This document shows, in pieces, positions 16,661 through 24,985 of a DNA stretch of 64,000 bases. The stretch's first letter is position 1, and each line of letters begins with the position of its first letter. The DNA is from Patescibacteria group bacterium UBA2211 (GTDB lineage Bacteria > Patescibacteriota > Minisyncoccia > Minisyncoccales > Minisyncoccaceae): positions 62,001-126,000 of the forward strand of contig DCUP01000006.1 in the NCBI GenBank assembly GCA_002327845.1. Direction: 5' to 3'. The notes below the pieces were generated by a model. It was not told where the DNA came from and ran no database searches. It saw only the letters and a list, made by a program, of their open reading frames with translations. The translations under genes were made by a program, and so were the position numbers.

Positions 16661-19045
16661 TTAAATTCTTCTTTGTTTTATTTCCTGTTCTATAAAATCC
16701 TTACTTCTTCCGTAAGTTAAAGCATAATATTCTTTAATATCCTTGACTCTTTCAAAGTCTCCCCTAATTGGAGGATAGGTTTTTATATTGAAAGGTTTAG
16801 ATATCTGTCCATCCATCATCATTTTGACATAGAAATTAAAGTTGTCAATATTGATTAAATCTTGAGCATTAAAGATTGGAATGAACTCTTTTTCTAAAAA
16901 TTGAGCGTCTTCAGCTCCAACTCTAAAGGAAATTATTGTTCCGATATTACCAAAAACGCTATCCCTAATTAAGTCAGGAAGTTGTCCAATAAATTGATGA
17001 GAAATAATTAATGATAATCTGTATTTTCTTGCCTCAGATAATATTTGAGAAATGCTGTTTGTAGCAAAGTTTTGAAACTCATCAATATATAGATAAAAAT
17101 CTTTTCTTTCACTCTCTTGAGTGTCAGCTCTAGAAAAAGCTGCCATCGCTAATTTACTAGTCATAATCAAACCAAGCAAAGAACTATTCATCTCTCCTAA
17201 TTTTCCCTTACTTAGATTAACTAAGAATATTCTTCTATTGTCTAATATTTCTCTAAAATTAAATGAACTTTTGGTTTGTCCAATAATCGGACGCATATAA
17301 TCATTGGAGATAAAAGTGTCAAACTTAGAAGTAATATATGGAACCATATTTTTTAATGCTGCTTCTCCTCCAGCCTGCTCAGCTTGCTTTTCCCAAAATT
17401 CTTTAACTAATACGTTTTTACATTTAGCTAATAATCTGTGTCTAAATCCTGCATCAGCCATAACCTTAGGAACCTCCATTAGAGTATATACTTCGTCAGG
17501 ATCATCCATTAAAAGCATTAAAGCGTTCCTGGTGTATTGTTCAAACATCGGTCCTCCTGTTTGCTTTAAATCATACAACTTATCGAAAATATTAATCATC
17601 TCATTCACAATAAAGGTTTTTTGTTCGGGAAAACGCTTATCATATTCAAGCATATTTAAACCAACCGATCTCTCTAGATTGGTTGGATCAAACAAAACAA
17701 CATCTCCTATCCTTTCATTGGGAATCTTACTCAAAATATCATCAACCAAATCTCCATGAGGATCTAATAATCCGATTCCTTCACCATTCTTAATGTCCTG
17801 CAAAGCCATATTAGATAATAAAGCAGATTTACCAGTTCCGGTTTGACCAATAACATAAGTATGCCTTCTTCTATCGTCACTTTTCATTTTAATATCTTTC
17901 TTTTCTTCTCTATATTCATTATATCCCAATAACAATCCTTCTCTCGGTAAGTTGGCGGGAGGAGTAGAGTTTTTCGCTTTTACTCCCTTGATACTAGGAG
18001 TTGAAGTTAGTGGAGTTGGAAAATGAAAAATACTAGTTAATTCTTCAGAATTTAAAATATTTCTTTGTGAGTGCTCAAACAATCTAAAACTGTATTGATA
18101 AATTAAATCAGAAGCACTTCTTCCCTTAAGCATCGTTAATCTAAAGTTATTTGTCTTTGGAGAATTAAATTGTTCAAAAGAATTGGACATTTGCATAAAG
18201 ACTTCTTCACATCTCTTTTTGTCTTCTATTGAAACAACCAAACGAATATTTGCTTCAAAATTATCCTTGCTTATTTTTTCTTCAAGCATTTTCAAAAGAG
18301 TCTCATCAACTTTAGGTGAAGTCAATTTATTTTCTTCTTTTCCTTTGGCAGCACTCAAAAAACTAGTAGCTCCAATTGCTTGATTAAAATTCTTTCCTTG
18401 AGCAACCTCGTCAATAATCATTTTCGCTCTAGTATACCAATCATTGTTACCCTTTTTTATAACAACCTGAATAGCTGCTTCTTCATTCTCATTAAGCTTC
18501 GTTAAAACATTAGTTATACTGGATAATGGATCTGTTTCAATATAATTATATGTTTTTATAGGAAGATAAAAGGGTTTCGTTGTCTTTAAATATCCGCAAG
18601 AAATATTTTCAGCTGGGGAAAATATATTATAATCATCTGTTTTTTCTATCTGAGCATTAGGATAGATACTATATATTTCTTTTTCTATGAAACCTTCAAA
18701 TCTTTTAGGAGCAGCAACATAAAAAATTATCTGCTCTTTTATTTTTCCAATTTCTAACGCAATCCATGGATCTATTCCAAAAACTCCTTCCTTATTAAAA
18801 GAGGTTAAACTACTATAAAAATCTTCCATTAATCTTATCCAATCTTTTTCTTGTTTACCTGCCTTCTGAGTTTCTTCAGTAGAATCTTTAGTCATCCTAA
18901 CTGAAAATAAAACAAACTCTAAAGATTCTTTTAATGCTTTAGCTTTGTTTCTCTTATTAAACCAGAAAACAAAAACAAACAGTAAAACAATTAATACTGC
19001 AATGACGTAATAATAAATATAAAAATTATTAATAAAATCAAACAT
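16661..19045 (-). CDS. VirD4/TraG-like membrane ATPase (type IV secretion DNA-binding domain)
   Basis: A membrane-anchored hexameric-type ATPase related to conjugative coupling proteins. One N-terminal membrane helix (about 10-30) is followed by a 350-residue region of unknown fold, then the motor with Walker A GQTGTGKS at 400-407, GIGLLDPHGDLVDD just after it, and Walker B LYIDEFQNFAT. The remainder matches the TraM-recognition/TraG lobe. Such proteins occur widely in Patescibacteria, often without a full secretion system. No VirB pilus genes lie in this window. A promoter with TATAAT lies about 20 bp before the start. It could pump DNA or proteins, or belong to a pilus or uptake machine. 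Confidence 0.88.
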   Translation of the reverse strand: MFDFINNFYIYYYVIAVLIVLLFVFVFWFNKRNKAKALKESLEFVLFSVRMTKDSTEETQKAGKQEKDWIRLMEDFYSSLTSFNKEGVFGIDPWIALEIGKIKEQIIFYVAAPKRFEGFIEKEIYSIYPNAQIEKTDDYNIFSPAENISCGYLKTTKPFYLPIKTYNYIETDPLSSITNVLTKLNENEEAAIQVVIKKGNNDWYTRAKMIIDEVAQGKNFNQAIGATSFLSAAKGKEENKLTSPKVDETLLKMLEEKISKDNFEANIRLVVSIEDKKRCEEVFMQMSNSFEQFNSPKTNNFRLTMLKGRSASDLIYQYSFRLFEHSQRNILNSEELTSIFHFPTPLTSTPSIKGVKAKNSTPPANLPREGLLLGYNEYREEKKDIKMKSDDRRRHTYVIGQTGTGKSALLSNMALQDIKNGEGIGLLDPHGDLVDDILSKIPNERIGDVVLFDPTNLERSVGLNMLEYDKRFPEQKTFIVNEMINIFDKLYDLKQTGGPMFEQYTRNALMLLMDDPDEVYTLMEVPKVMADAGFRHRLLAKCKNVLVKEFWEKQAEQAGGEAALKNMVPYITSKFDTFISNDYMRPIIGQTKSSFNFREILDNRRIFLVNLSKGKLGEMNSSLLGLIMTSKLAMAAFSRADTQESERKDFYLYIDEFQNFATNSISQILSEARKYRLSLIISHQFIGQLPDLIRDSVFGNIGTIISFRVGAEDAQFLEKEFIPIFNAQDLINIDNFNFYVKMMMDGQISKPFNIKTYPPIRGDFERVKDIKEYYALTYGRSKDFIEQEIKQRRI

Positions 19046-19093
19046 TTTCTTTTGAATCTATTATATAATGAATAAAATAAAAAAGGAAGCTAA

Positions 19094-19795
19094 TTATGCC
19101 TCTTTTTTCATATATTTTTCTCTTTCTTTTAAATTAAACTTCTCAATCGAATATCTTAACATTGTTCTTGGCATCACTTTATAATATTTTTCTAAAAATT
19201 TAATCTCTACATCCTTATCTCTCTTGCCCAACTCTCTCAACATCCAACCAACTGCCTTGTGTATCAAATCGTGCTTATCTTTTAAAAGAATTTCTGAAAT
19301 CTTTAAAACGTCTTCGTATTCTTTATTTCTTAAAAGAGTAAAAGTAGATAAAATAGAAATTCTTCTCTCCCATAAATCTTTTGATTTAACTAAAGAATAT
19401 AATACTTTTCTTTCTTTTTTGTTTTCTAAAAGAAAACCGCCAATAATATGAGGAGCGGTTAAATCTACTAAATCCCAATTATTAATATTTTTAGTATTTT
19501 TTAAATAAAAATCGTAAATTTCTTTTTTGTTTTCTGCTCTCTTATTTCTTTCAACTAAGATTAATAATCCAGTAAGCCTATGCTCATGAACTTTGCTATT
19601 TAATAATTCCTGAATATCTATTAGGGAGGCCTCTTTAAATTTATTAACTATTTCTCTTATAACTGGAACCTTAATTCCCCAAAAAATATCTCCTTCTCCA
19701 TATTGCCCTTTTCCGGTTTTAAAAAATCTAGACAATCCCTTTGCTTGTTCAATGTTCTTTTTAGATTTCAACTCTTTAAGTATTTTATCAATCAT
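19094..19795 (-). CDS. DNA alkylation repair protein (AlkD-like)
   Basis: HEAT-repeat DNA glycosylase of the AlkD family that removes bulky alkylated bases. The 233-residue length and the sequence pattern (FFKTGKGQYGEGDIFWGIKVP near residue 26, then NWDLVDL and KAVGWMLRELG) are typical. It follows uppP by 1 bp. The stop codon overlaps a hairpin-like run (AAAAAGG...CCTCTTTTT) that probably ends the transcript before the ATPase gene. Confidence 0.93.
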   Translation of the reverse strand: MIDKILKELKSKKNIEQAKGLSRFFKTGKGQYGEGDIFWGIKVPVIREIVNKFKEASLIDIQELLNSKVHEHRLTGLLILVERNKRAENKKEIYDFYLKNTKNINNWDLVDLTAPHIIGGFLLENKKERKVLYSLVKSKDLWERRISILSTFTLLRNKEYEDVLKISEILLKDKHDLIHKAVGWMLRELGKRDKDVEIKFLEKYYKVMPRTMLRYSIEKFNLKEREKYMKKEA

Positions 19796-19796
19796 T

Positions 19797-20534
19797 TTAC
19801 ATTAAAAATTCAATTAAAGCTCCCAATAAACAAAGGAATCCGAATATTAAAGTAAACTTAGAAAAATTAACTTTCTTTGAAAAATCTAATAAAAGCTTCA
19901 ATGATATTATTCCAAAAATAAAACTAAAAAATACTGCAATCCAAGAGTAAGAAGCAATGGTGGGATTATTTAAGTAAAGATATAAAGACGAGCCCAATAC
20001 TATCGGCACTGATATTATATACGATTTCTTTAATATTTCAGTTGGATTGTTTTCAGTTAAAGACAGTCCAAATATCGTTGAACCAGAACGAGAAACTCCA
20101 GGAATAGCTGAAAATGCTTGTAATAATCCGACAATAACCGAAGATAAATCTTTATTAATATTTAGCTTGATATTTTTCTTTTGAAACCATGATGTTAATA
20201 GTAAACCCAAACCTGTCAAAGCTAAAAGCCCTGAACCCATAGAAACATCTCTAGCCATTTTATAAACAAAAAATCCCAATGTTCCAGAAATAAAAGTTAC
20301 GATAATAAAAAATCTTAAAAACTCTTTATCTTTAAATAAAGTTAAATTAATCCAATCTCTCCAGAAATAAACTATTACTGCAAGCACTGTTCCTAGATGT
20401 AGAAATAAAGCTAAATCAACACTATTAAAATCTTTAATTAAATAATTAGAAAATATAGCTACCACTCCTTCGCTTGAAACCGGTATCCACTCAAATATCC
20501 CCTGTAAAAAACCCAATAAAACATATTCCCACAT
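19797..20534 (-). CDS. uppP: Undecaprenyl-diphosphate phosphatase
   Basis: Membrane enzyme that recycles the lipid carrier of peptidoglycan and surface polysaccharides; also gives bacitracin tolerance. The two catalytic motifs are clear: GIFEWIPVSSEG near residues 12-23 and GVSRSGSTIFGLSL near 146-159. Eight membrane helices are predicted from 245 residues, the family norm. It is 1 bp upstream of alkD and 1 bp after prmC, within an operon. Confidence 0.95.
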   Translation of the reverse strand: MWEYVLLGFLQGIFEWIPVSSEGVVAIFSNYLIKDFNSVDLALFLHLGTVLAVIVYFWRDWINLTLFKDKEFLRFFIIVTFISGTLGFFVYKMARDVSMGSGLLALTGLGLLLTSWFQKKNIKLNINKDLSSVIVGLLQAFSAIPGVSRSGSTIFGLSLTENNPTEILKKSYIISVPIVLGSSLYLYLNNPTIASYSWIAVFFSFIFGIISLKLLLDFSKKVNFSKFTLIFGFLCLLGALIEFLM

Positions 20535-20535
20535 A

Positions 20536-21174
20536 TTATTTTTCTATTTTAACAAACCTGTATTTATTAAACTGATCTTTTAAAAAATTGAATCTTGAAT
20601 ATTTGTTCTTAATTATTTCTTCTATTGAATCTTTTTGTTCTGGATCAAATTCAAGATAAATAATTCCATTATCTTTTAAATAATTAATTGCTTCCTCCAA
20701 GAAAATTTTAATATACTCCATTCCATCTCTACCACCATACAAGGCAATGGATGGTTCGAACATTTTAACATCTTCTCCAACTTCATCGATTCTATCTTCT
20801 GCAACATATGGAGGGTTAGCTAAAATATAATCGTACTTTTTTTTAATGTTTAAAAAAACATTCGTCTTAATTAAATTATATCTTTCTTTATCTATATTAT
20901 TTAAATCAAGATTAATTTTTATTTGTTCTAAAAATAAATCTTCTTTTTCTCCAAAATCACAAAAAGAATTTCTAACATTCTTTAAAATTGATATTCCTAT
21001 ACATCCTGAACCAGCAAATAAATCAAGACATTCCGCTCCCTCTTTAATTTCTTTAATTGCAACACTTACCCAATATTCGGTTTCATCTCTTGGTATTAAC
21101 GGCCTTCTTGATAAATCAATTTTTACTCTTAAAAAATCTTTAAAACCTTTTTTGTAATCTTCAGGCAAATCCAT
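20536..21174 (-). CDS. PrmC/HemK-family protein methyltransferase
   Basis: S-adenosylmethionine-dependent methyltransferase that modifies the GGQ glutamine of release factors. The SAM motif DLFAGSGCIG is at about 51-60 and the catalytic NPPY at 120-123. I use the ATG at 21174 rather than an upstream TTG; the protein then has 212 residues, about 60-70 shorter than E. coli PrmC because the N-terminal release-factor-binding domain is mostly missing. A short PrmC is common in reduced genomes, but other small-molecule or protein targets cannot be excluded. Confidence 0.85.
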   Translation of the reverse strand: MDLPEDYKKGFKDFLRVKIDLSRRPLIPRDETEYWVSVAIKEIKEGAECLDLFAGSGCIGISILKNVRNSFCDFGEKEDLFLEQIKINLDLNNIDKERYNLIKTNVFLNIKKKYDYILANPPYVAEDRIDEVGEDVKMFEPSIALYGGRDGMEYIKIFLEEAINYLKDNGIIYLEFDPEQKDSIEEIIKNKYSRFNFLKDQFNKYRFVKIEK

Positions 21175-21175
21175 A

Positions 21176-21616
21176 TTATCCAACAATTAAAATCGCTGCT
21201 AATACTCCGATAATAATTCCACCAGCTATTTCAATTGCACTATGACCCAATCTTTCTCTTAGCTTATTCATATCTTCCCCCTCTTCTTCGTTGTACATTT
21301 CTATCAACACATTTAAGGATTGAGCTTGTTTTCCAGCTGCACCCCTAATAACCTTTGCATCATATATCATGAAGAAAGCTAGGCTAACTGCGATAGCGAA
21401 AGGAACTGAATCAAATCCAGACATCATTCCTACCGCCATTGATAATCCAGTAACAGTAGCGCTATGAGAAGAAGGAAATCCTCCTGGCAAAGAATACAAA
21501 TCAAACCTAAATTTCTTTTGTTTTATAGTTAAAAAAATAGCCTTTATTGTTTGAGCAGTAAACCAAGCTAATATTGCTGATGCTAACGCTTCATTTAATA
21601 ATAATTGTTGTATCAT
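21176..21616 (-). CDS. Divergent PAP2 family membrane protein (DUF212)
   Basis: A 146-residue membrane protein of the divergent PAP2/acid phosphatase-like family. It has the family start NEALASAILAWFTAQTIKAI and the conserved GGFPSSHSATVTGL around residues 46-59, which corresponds to part of the PAP2 active-site signature. The substrate is unknown; lipid phosphate is likely. It sits directly upstream of prmC, with uppP next, so it may belong to lipid-carrier metabolism. Confidence 0.9.
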   Translation of the reverse strand: MIQQLLLNEALASAILAWFTAQTIKAIFLTIKQKKFRFDLYSLPGGFPSSHSATVTGLSMAVGMMSGFDSVPFAIAVSLAFFMIYDAKVIRGAAGKQAQSLNVLIEMYNEEEGEDMNKLRERLGHSAIEIAGGIIIGVLAAILIVG

Positions 21617-21636
21617 ATATCTGTATATTATCAGAT

Positions 21637-21858
21637 TTAATCTTTAATATCAAAAATCTTACTAGACTCTTTAAACCCTTTAATCATCTTTGCTTTGTGT
21701 TGAGGAACATTAAAATAACCTGCTATTAATTCAATAATTCTTTTATTAGCCATATTTCTTTCCGCTTCTTCGCAAACAAAAACATCAAAGCTATCAGCAC
21801 TTTTTTTAACTATCTTTTCTTCTCTTGAACAAGGAAAAGCCTTAACTTTAATCAGCAT
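21637..21858 (-). CDS. DUF167 family (YggU-like) protein
   Basis: A small 73-residue alpha/beta protein of the DUF167 family, starting MLIKVKAFPCSREE and with the family block ANKRIIELIAGYF and KMIKGFKESSK. Its function is unknown in all bacteria. It overlaps the uracil-DNA glycosylase gene by 11 bp. Confidence 0.88.
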   Translation of the reverse strand: MLIKVKAFPCSREEKIVKKSADSFDVFVCEEAERNMANKRIIELIAGYFNVPQHKAKMIKGFKESSKIFDIKD

Positions 21859-22423
21859 ATTTTTTTAATATTTTAAAATCCTTCTTTAAGACATCTTTCA
21901 TTTTTGGATTATATAATGCTACTGCTGGATGATAAAAAGGAATAATTATTTCTTTTCCTTTAAAAACCTTTCCATGAATTTTTCCAATAACATCAATATC
22001 GTTAACAAGTCCGAATCTTTCCATGACAAACTTCATTGAATGTCTACCTAGAGGACAAATAACATTTGGAGAAATAATTTCAATCTGTTTTTCGATAAAA
22101 CGACTACAAGCCTTAATCTCTTTTTCTCCAGGGTCTCTATTTTCTGGTGGTCTACATTTGATGATATTACAAATATATACTTTTTCCCTGTCTATCTTAT
22201 TTAATTTCAATAATTCGTCTAAAAACTTACCAGACCTTCCACAAAAAGGAATTCCAGTTACATCTTCTTTAGCTCCTGGAGCTTCTCCAATAAACATTAT
22301 TTTTGCTTTTAAACTTCCATATCCAATAACTGGAGCTTTTCTTTTCTTGCATAAAACACACTTTTTACATAAAAAAACATCCTTAGTCATCTCTTCAAAT
22401 TCTTTCTCTTTTTTACTTGACAT
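21848..22423 (-). CDS. Uracil-DNA glycosylase, family 4/5 (Fe-S)
   Basis: Removes uracil from DNA. The active-site motif GEAPGAKEDVTGIPFCGRSG near residues 46-65 and the late H-P-A segment (FYHPAVALYNP) are characteristic. Four cysteines suited to a [4Fe-4S] cluster are seen in CKKCVLCKK near the N-terminus and in the CNIIKCRPPENRDP and ACSRF segments. Length of 191 residues is normal. It heads a run with DUF167 and follows a strong terminator. Confidence 0.92.
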   Translation of the reverse strand: MSSKKEKEFEEMTKDVFLCKKCVLCKKRKAPVIGYGSLKAKIMFIGEAPGAKEDVTGIPFCGRSGKFLDELLKLNKIDREKVYICNIIKCRPPENRDPGEKEIKACSRFIEKQIEIISPNVICPLGRHSMKFVMERFGLVNDIDVIGKIHGKVFKGKEIIIPFYHPAVALYNPKMKDVLKKDFKILKKYAD

Positions 22424-22452
22424 ATGAAAATATTAACATAATTCAGAGAAAC

Positions 22453-22479
22453 AAAAAAGCCCCGAGAGCGGGGCCTTTT
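22453..22479 (-). terminator. Intrinsic terminator after the FKBP gene
   Basis: GC-rich stem GGCCCCG/CGGGGC with a 4-nt loop and TTTTTT on the minus strand, immediately after the FKBP stop codon. Confidence 0.9.
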
Positions 22480-22481
22480 AA

Positions 22482-22946
22482 TTAATTTATTTTCATTAAT
22501 TCAACTTCAAATATTAGAGTAGCGCCGCCTGGAATAACACCAGGGTAACCTTGGGGACCATATCCTAAGTCTGAAGGAATAGTTAACTTTCTTTTTTCTC
22601 CAACTTTCATATTAAGCATTCCCTGTTCCCAACCTTGAATGACTCTATTTTCTCCTAGTGTGAAAGAAAATGGTGCTCTTCCTACACTTGAATCAAACTG
22701 AGTTCCATCTGTTAATGTTCCTGTATAGTTAACAGTAAGAGTATCTCCTTTTTTCGAAACCTCTCCTGTTCCTTCTTGTAATACTTCTATTTTAACTTCG
22801 TCCATTTTATTTACTAAACTGGCTTGATCTGTATTTTCCGCATCATTTGGAGCCATTAATTCTTTCGGCTTCATTAAAAGAAAAATAGCCAGAACAATAA
22901 CCAGCAATATTACTATTAATAAAATTATCTTTTTTTCAACTTTCAT
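22482..22946 (-). CDS. FKBP-type peptidyl-prolyl isomerase, membrane-anchored
   Basis: Folding catalyst for secreted proteins. Residues 5-25 form a signal anchor; the FKBP domain covers about 50-154 with [40 protein letters not shown] and the C-terminal [13 protein letters not shown]...LIFEVEL. The enzyme is therefore outside the cytoplasmic membrane. It follows the SIMPL gene by 3 bp and is followed by a terminator, so the two are probably co-expressed envelope proteins. Confidence 0.95.
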   Translation of the reverse strand: MKVEKKIILLIVILLVIVLAIFLLMKPKELMAPNDAENTDQASLVNKMDEVKIEVLQEGTGEVSKKGDTLTVNYTGTLTDGTQFDSSVGRAPFSFTLGENRVIQGWEQGMLNMKVGEKRKLTIPSDLGYGPQGYPGVIPGGATLIFEVELMKIN

Positions 22947-22949
22947 ATG

Positions 22950-23753
22950 TTATTTGATTTCGTAAGAAACGTTAACCGTTACTTCTATTTTATTTTCTCC
23001 AACAACTATTTGGAAATTACTTCCTGTTCCAGAAGTAGCCACCCCTTTTGAGTTATAAACTGGAGAATAATAAGACTCAGTAAAACTTACTGGATCACCT
23101 AGTCCAACTTTTAAGTTCTTGGCAATTTCTGTTGCTTTAGCTTGAGCATTGGCAATAGCTAATTCCCTAGCTTGTTTTTTAAGTGCTTCTTCGTTACTAA
23201 TTATAAAGGTTAAACCTGAAACTTGACTAGCCCCGGCCTCAAGAGAACCTTGGATATTTCTTCCAATTTCATTATTATCTCTCATGGTTATCTCAACTGA
23301 TTCAACAGCCTCATAACCAACAATGACTCTTTTGCCTAGTGGATAAACAGTTAAATCGACTCCCTTTGTTTGCCATTCATATTGAGGATAAATATTGAAA
23401 TCGACTGTCTTCATGTCAGCTACTGCAATGTTTTGTCTTTTTAAAAAGTCTATAATCCTATTTGTTTTTTCTCTATTATTAGTCAATGCTGCGTTAATTG
23501 TTGTAGCATCCGTCATTGTCGTAAATGTTACTAAGGCAACATCAGGGACGGAATAAACTGTTCCAACTTCAGAAACATTAATAGTATTCTCACCCGTAGA
23601 AGAACCTATGTATTGAGTTGCTTTTGAGGTATTTTGAATTGCAAAAACAGTATAAATTATTAAAACAAATAAGAAAATAATTCCCGCTATCATTAAAGTC
23701 TTAATCATGGGATTTTCTGTTCTTGCCTCTTTTTCGAAATATTGTGCTTCCAT
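22950..23753 (-). CDS. SIMPL domain membrane-anchored protein (copy 1)
   Basis: A 267-residue protein with one N-terminal membrane helix (about 20-42) and an extracytoplasmic SIMPL/DUF541 domain. The family pattern V-x-A-V-P-D-x-A-x-V-T-F is seen as VYSVPDVALVTFTT, and the region with KKQARELAIANAQAKATEIAKNL is typical. Function is not established; other members are linked to envelope stress. A second SIMPL protein lies at 58465-59196 with a different sequence, so the family is duplicated in this genome. Confidence 0.9.
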   Translation of the reverse strand: MEAQYFEKEARTENPMIKTLMIAGIIFLFVLIIYTVFAIQNTSKATQYIGSSTGENTINVSEVGTVYSVPDVALVTFTTMTDATTINAALTNNREKTNRIIDFLKRQNIAVADMKTVDFNIYPQYEWQTKGVDLTVYPLGKRVIVGYEAVESVEITMRDNNEIGRNIQGSLEAGASQVSGLTFIISNEEALKKQARELAIANAQAKATEIAKNLKVGLGDPVSFTESYYSPVYNSKGVATSGTGSNFQIVVGENKIEVTVNVSYEIK

Positions 23754-23793
23754 TTTTTTAAAAAATAAATTAATTTTATTATCTATGCGACCT

Positions 23794-24129
23794 TTAGCTG
23801 ATCTTGGAACCGGGGATTATTTCTTTTTCCGGAACCAAAACCGATAAATTATTATTGTCTTTTACTGCGAGAACCATTCCTTGACTCTCAAGTCCCATTA
23901 ACATTCTTGGTTCAAGATTGATTATAGCAATGACTGTCTTATTAATCAATTCCTCGGGCGTATATACTTTACCAATTCCCGCTAAAATCTGTCTTTTTTC
24001 TTCTCCCAAATCAACTTGCAACTTTAAAAGCTTGTCTGAGTTTTCGACTCTTTCTGCTTCAAGTATTTTTCCTGTCCTTAAATCAATTTTATCAAAATCT
24101 TCAAAATTAATTACGCTTTTGCTTTCCAT
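23794..24129 (-). CDS. Stand-alone tRNA-binding (MetRS beta-like / Csaa-like) protein
   Basis: A 111-residue OB-fold domain of the EMAP-II/MetRS C-terminal type. It reads FEDFDKIDLRTGKILEAERV, then DKLLKLQVDLGEEKRQILAGIG and GLESQGMVLA, as in the tRNA-binding extension of methionyl-tRNA synthetase. As a separate protein it may aid MetRS in trans or act as a tRNA chaperone. It overlaps the end of the superoxide reductase gene by 19 bp. Confidence 0.92.
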   Translation of the reverse strand: MESKSVINFEDFDKIDLRTGKILEAERVENSDKLLKLQVDLGEEKRQILAGIGKVYTPEELINKTVIAIINLEPRMLMGLESQGMVLAVKDNNNLSVLVPEKEIIPGSKIS

Positions 24130-24476
24130 AGTCCGTGTATATTACAATATGTTCTTACTGAAACCTCTCCCGAAATGTTAAATTCAGCAGAAGGATTATC
24201 TCCTGGCTTTAAAAATACCTTACAATTATTTGCTTCTATCCATTCAATATAATGATCATCTTCCATCGGATGAAGAACTTCTCCAACTTTAACTAAAATA
24301 CTGTTTTCTTTTCTCTCAATCACAGGAACATGCTTCTCTTTTCCCTCGTCAGTTTCTTTTTCTATTTGTTGTTCCATTGGTTGTCCGCAACACACAAGTT
24401 GCCCCATACCCGTATGAGTTACTTCAACAATATTTCCACAAATATTACATTTATATATTTCTTTTTGTTTTGTCAT
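24111..24476 (-). CDS. Desulfoferrodoxin (superoxide reductase)
   Basis: Reduces superoxide to hydrogen peroxide without making oxygen, the usual defence in anaerobes. I use the ATG at 24476, giving MTKQKEIYKC, typical of the family, and 121 residues. The N-terminal desulforedoxin site is complete (CNIC and CC), and the iron centre II residues lie in HVPVI, LHPMEDDHYIEWI and CNIHGLW. Its presence with the [FeFe] hydrogenase supports an anaerobic life style. Confidence 0.95.
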   Translation of the reverse strand: MTKQKEIYKCNICGNIVEVTHTGMGQLVCCGQPMEQQIEKETDEGKEKHVPVIERKENSILVKVGEVLHPMEDDHYIEWIEANNCKVFLKPGDNPSAEFNISGEVSVRTYCNIHGLWKAKA

Positions 24477-24506
24477 ATAAAAATATTTTAACACTAAAAA
24501 GAAAAT

Positions 24507-24532
24507 AAAAAAAGGCCCTCGAGTAAGGGCCC
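24507..24532 (-). terminator. Intrinsic terminator after the RRM gene
   Basis: Stem GGCCC(T)...(A)GGGCC with TTTTTTT following on the minus strand, right after the RRM protein gene. Confidence 0.88.
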
Positions 24533-24546
24533 TTAGTTGTTAACGA

Positions 24547-24819
24547 TTATTCACCTCTGAAGTTGTTTTCCTTCATTGGTCTTGCTTCATCAACGATCAT
24601 CTTCCTTCCTTCTACTTCTGATCCGTTGAACATTTCTTTTGCCTTAGCAGCCTCTTCTTCAGTGGCCATTTCAACGAAACCGAATCCTTTTGATCTCTTA
24701 CTAAACTTATCTATAATGATGCTAGCTGCTGCTACGTTGCCAGCTGCTGCAAATAAATCCTTAAGAGAAGCATCTGTTGTGCTGTAGGGAAGATTTCCTA
24801 CGTATAGCTTCTTTTCCAT
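24547..24819 (-). CDS. RRM-domain RNA-binding protein
   Basis: A single RNA-recognition motif of 90 residues, the usual form in cyanobacteria and many other bacteria. RNP2 is LYVGNLP at 4-10 and RNP1 is KGFGFVEM around 44-51. Codon use is less AT-rich than in its neighbours, as for a highly expressed gene. It has a perfect -35 promoter (24902-24930), a terminator, and a leader that contains a 5S rRNA-like 3' segment (24843-24885), which may be a site of autoregulation. It may act as an RNA chaperone in place of cold-shock proteins. Confidence 0.95.
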   Translation of the reverse strand: MEKKLYVGNLPYSTTDASLKDLFAAAGNVAAASIIIDKFSKRSKGFGFVEMATEEEAAKAKEMFNGSEVEGRKMIVDEARPMKENNFRGE

Positions 24820-24842
24820 TTAATTTTGAAAAATTGATTAAT

Positions 24843-24885
24843 TAACGACCTACTCTCACTACTCTGTAGAGAAGAGCACGACACC
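24843..24885 (-). other. 5S rRNA-like 3' segment in the RRM gene leader
   Basis: On the minus strand the leader reads GTGAGAGTAGGTCGTT preceded by a short hairpin (CTCT...AGAG). This is close to the 3' strand of loop E, helix V and the start of helix I in bacterial 5S rRNA. The 5' half of 5S is absent. It may be a remnant or a mimic bound by the RRM protein. The resemblance is by eye. Confidence 0.45.
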
Positions 24886-24901
24886 TAATGTGTATACCAT
24901 A

Positions 24902-24930
24902 AAGATACAGTAAATACATTTAGATGTCAA
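24902..24930 (-). promoter_or_regulatory. Sigma70 promoter of the RRM gene
   Basis: Perfect TTGACA (complement of 24925-24930), 17-bp spacer, TATCTT at 24902-24907. Start point predicted near 24895, giving a leader of about 75 nt. Next to it, at 24936-24960, an imperfect palindrome (TTATAAAACAC...GTGTTATAA) lies between the divergent RRM and nagZ genes and may be an operator. Confidence 0.7.
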
Positions 24931-24985
24931 TGTTTTTATAAAACACTATTCGTGTTATAAATACAGTATAAACACGAAAATAAAA

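Noticed and set aside
16661..19045. An integrated conjugative element
   Set aside because: Only the motor gene is present; no relaxase, integrase, attachment sites or VirB genes are visible.
20536..21174. PrmC as a pseudogene because the N-terminal domain is missing
   Set aside because: The methyltransferase core is intact with no frame breaks and short PrmC forms are plausible in small genomes.
24843..24885. A real 5S rRNA gene
   Set aside because: Only the 3' part is similar; the 5' strand and loop B/C sequence are missing, and it lies inside the leader of another gene.
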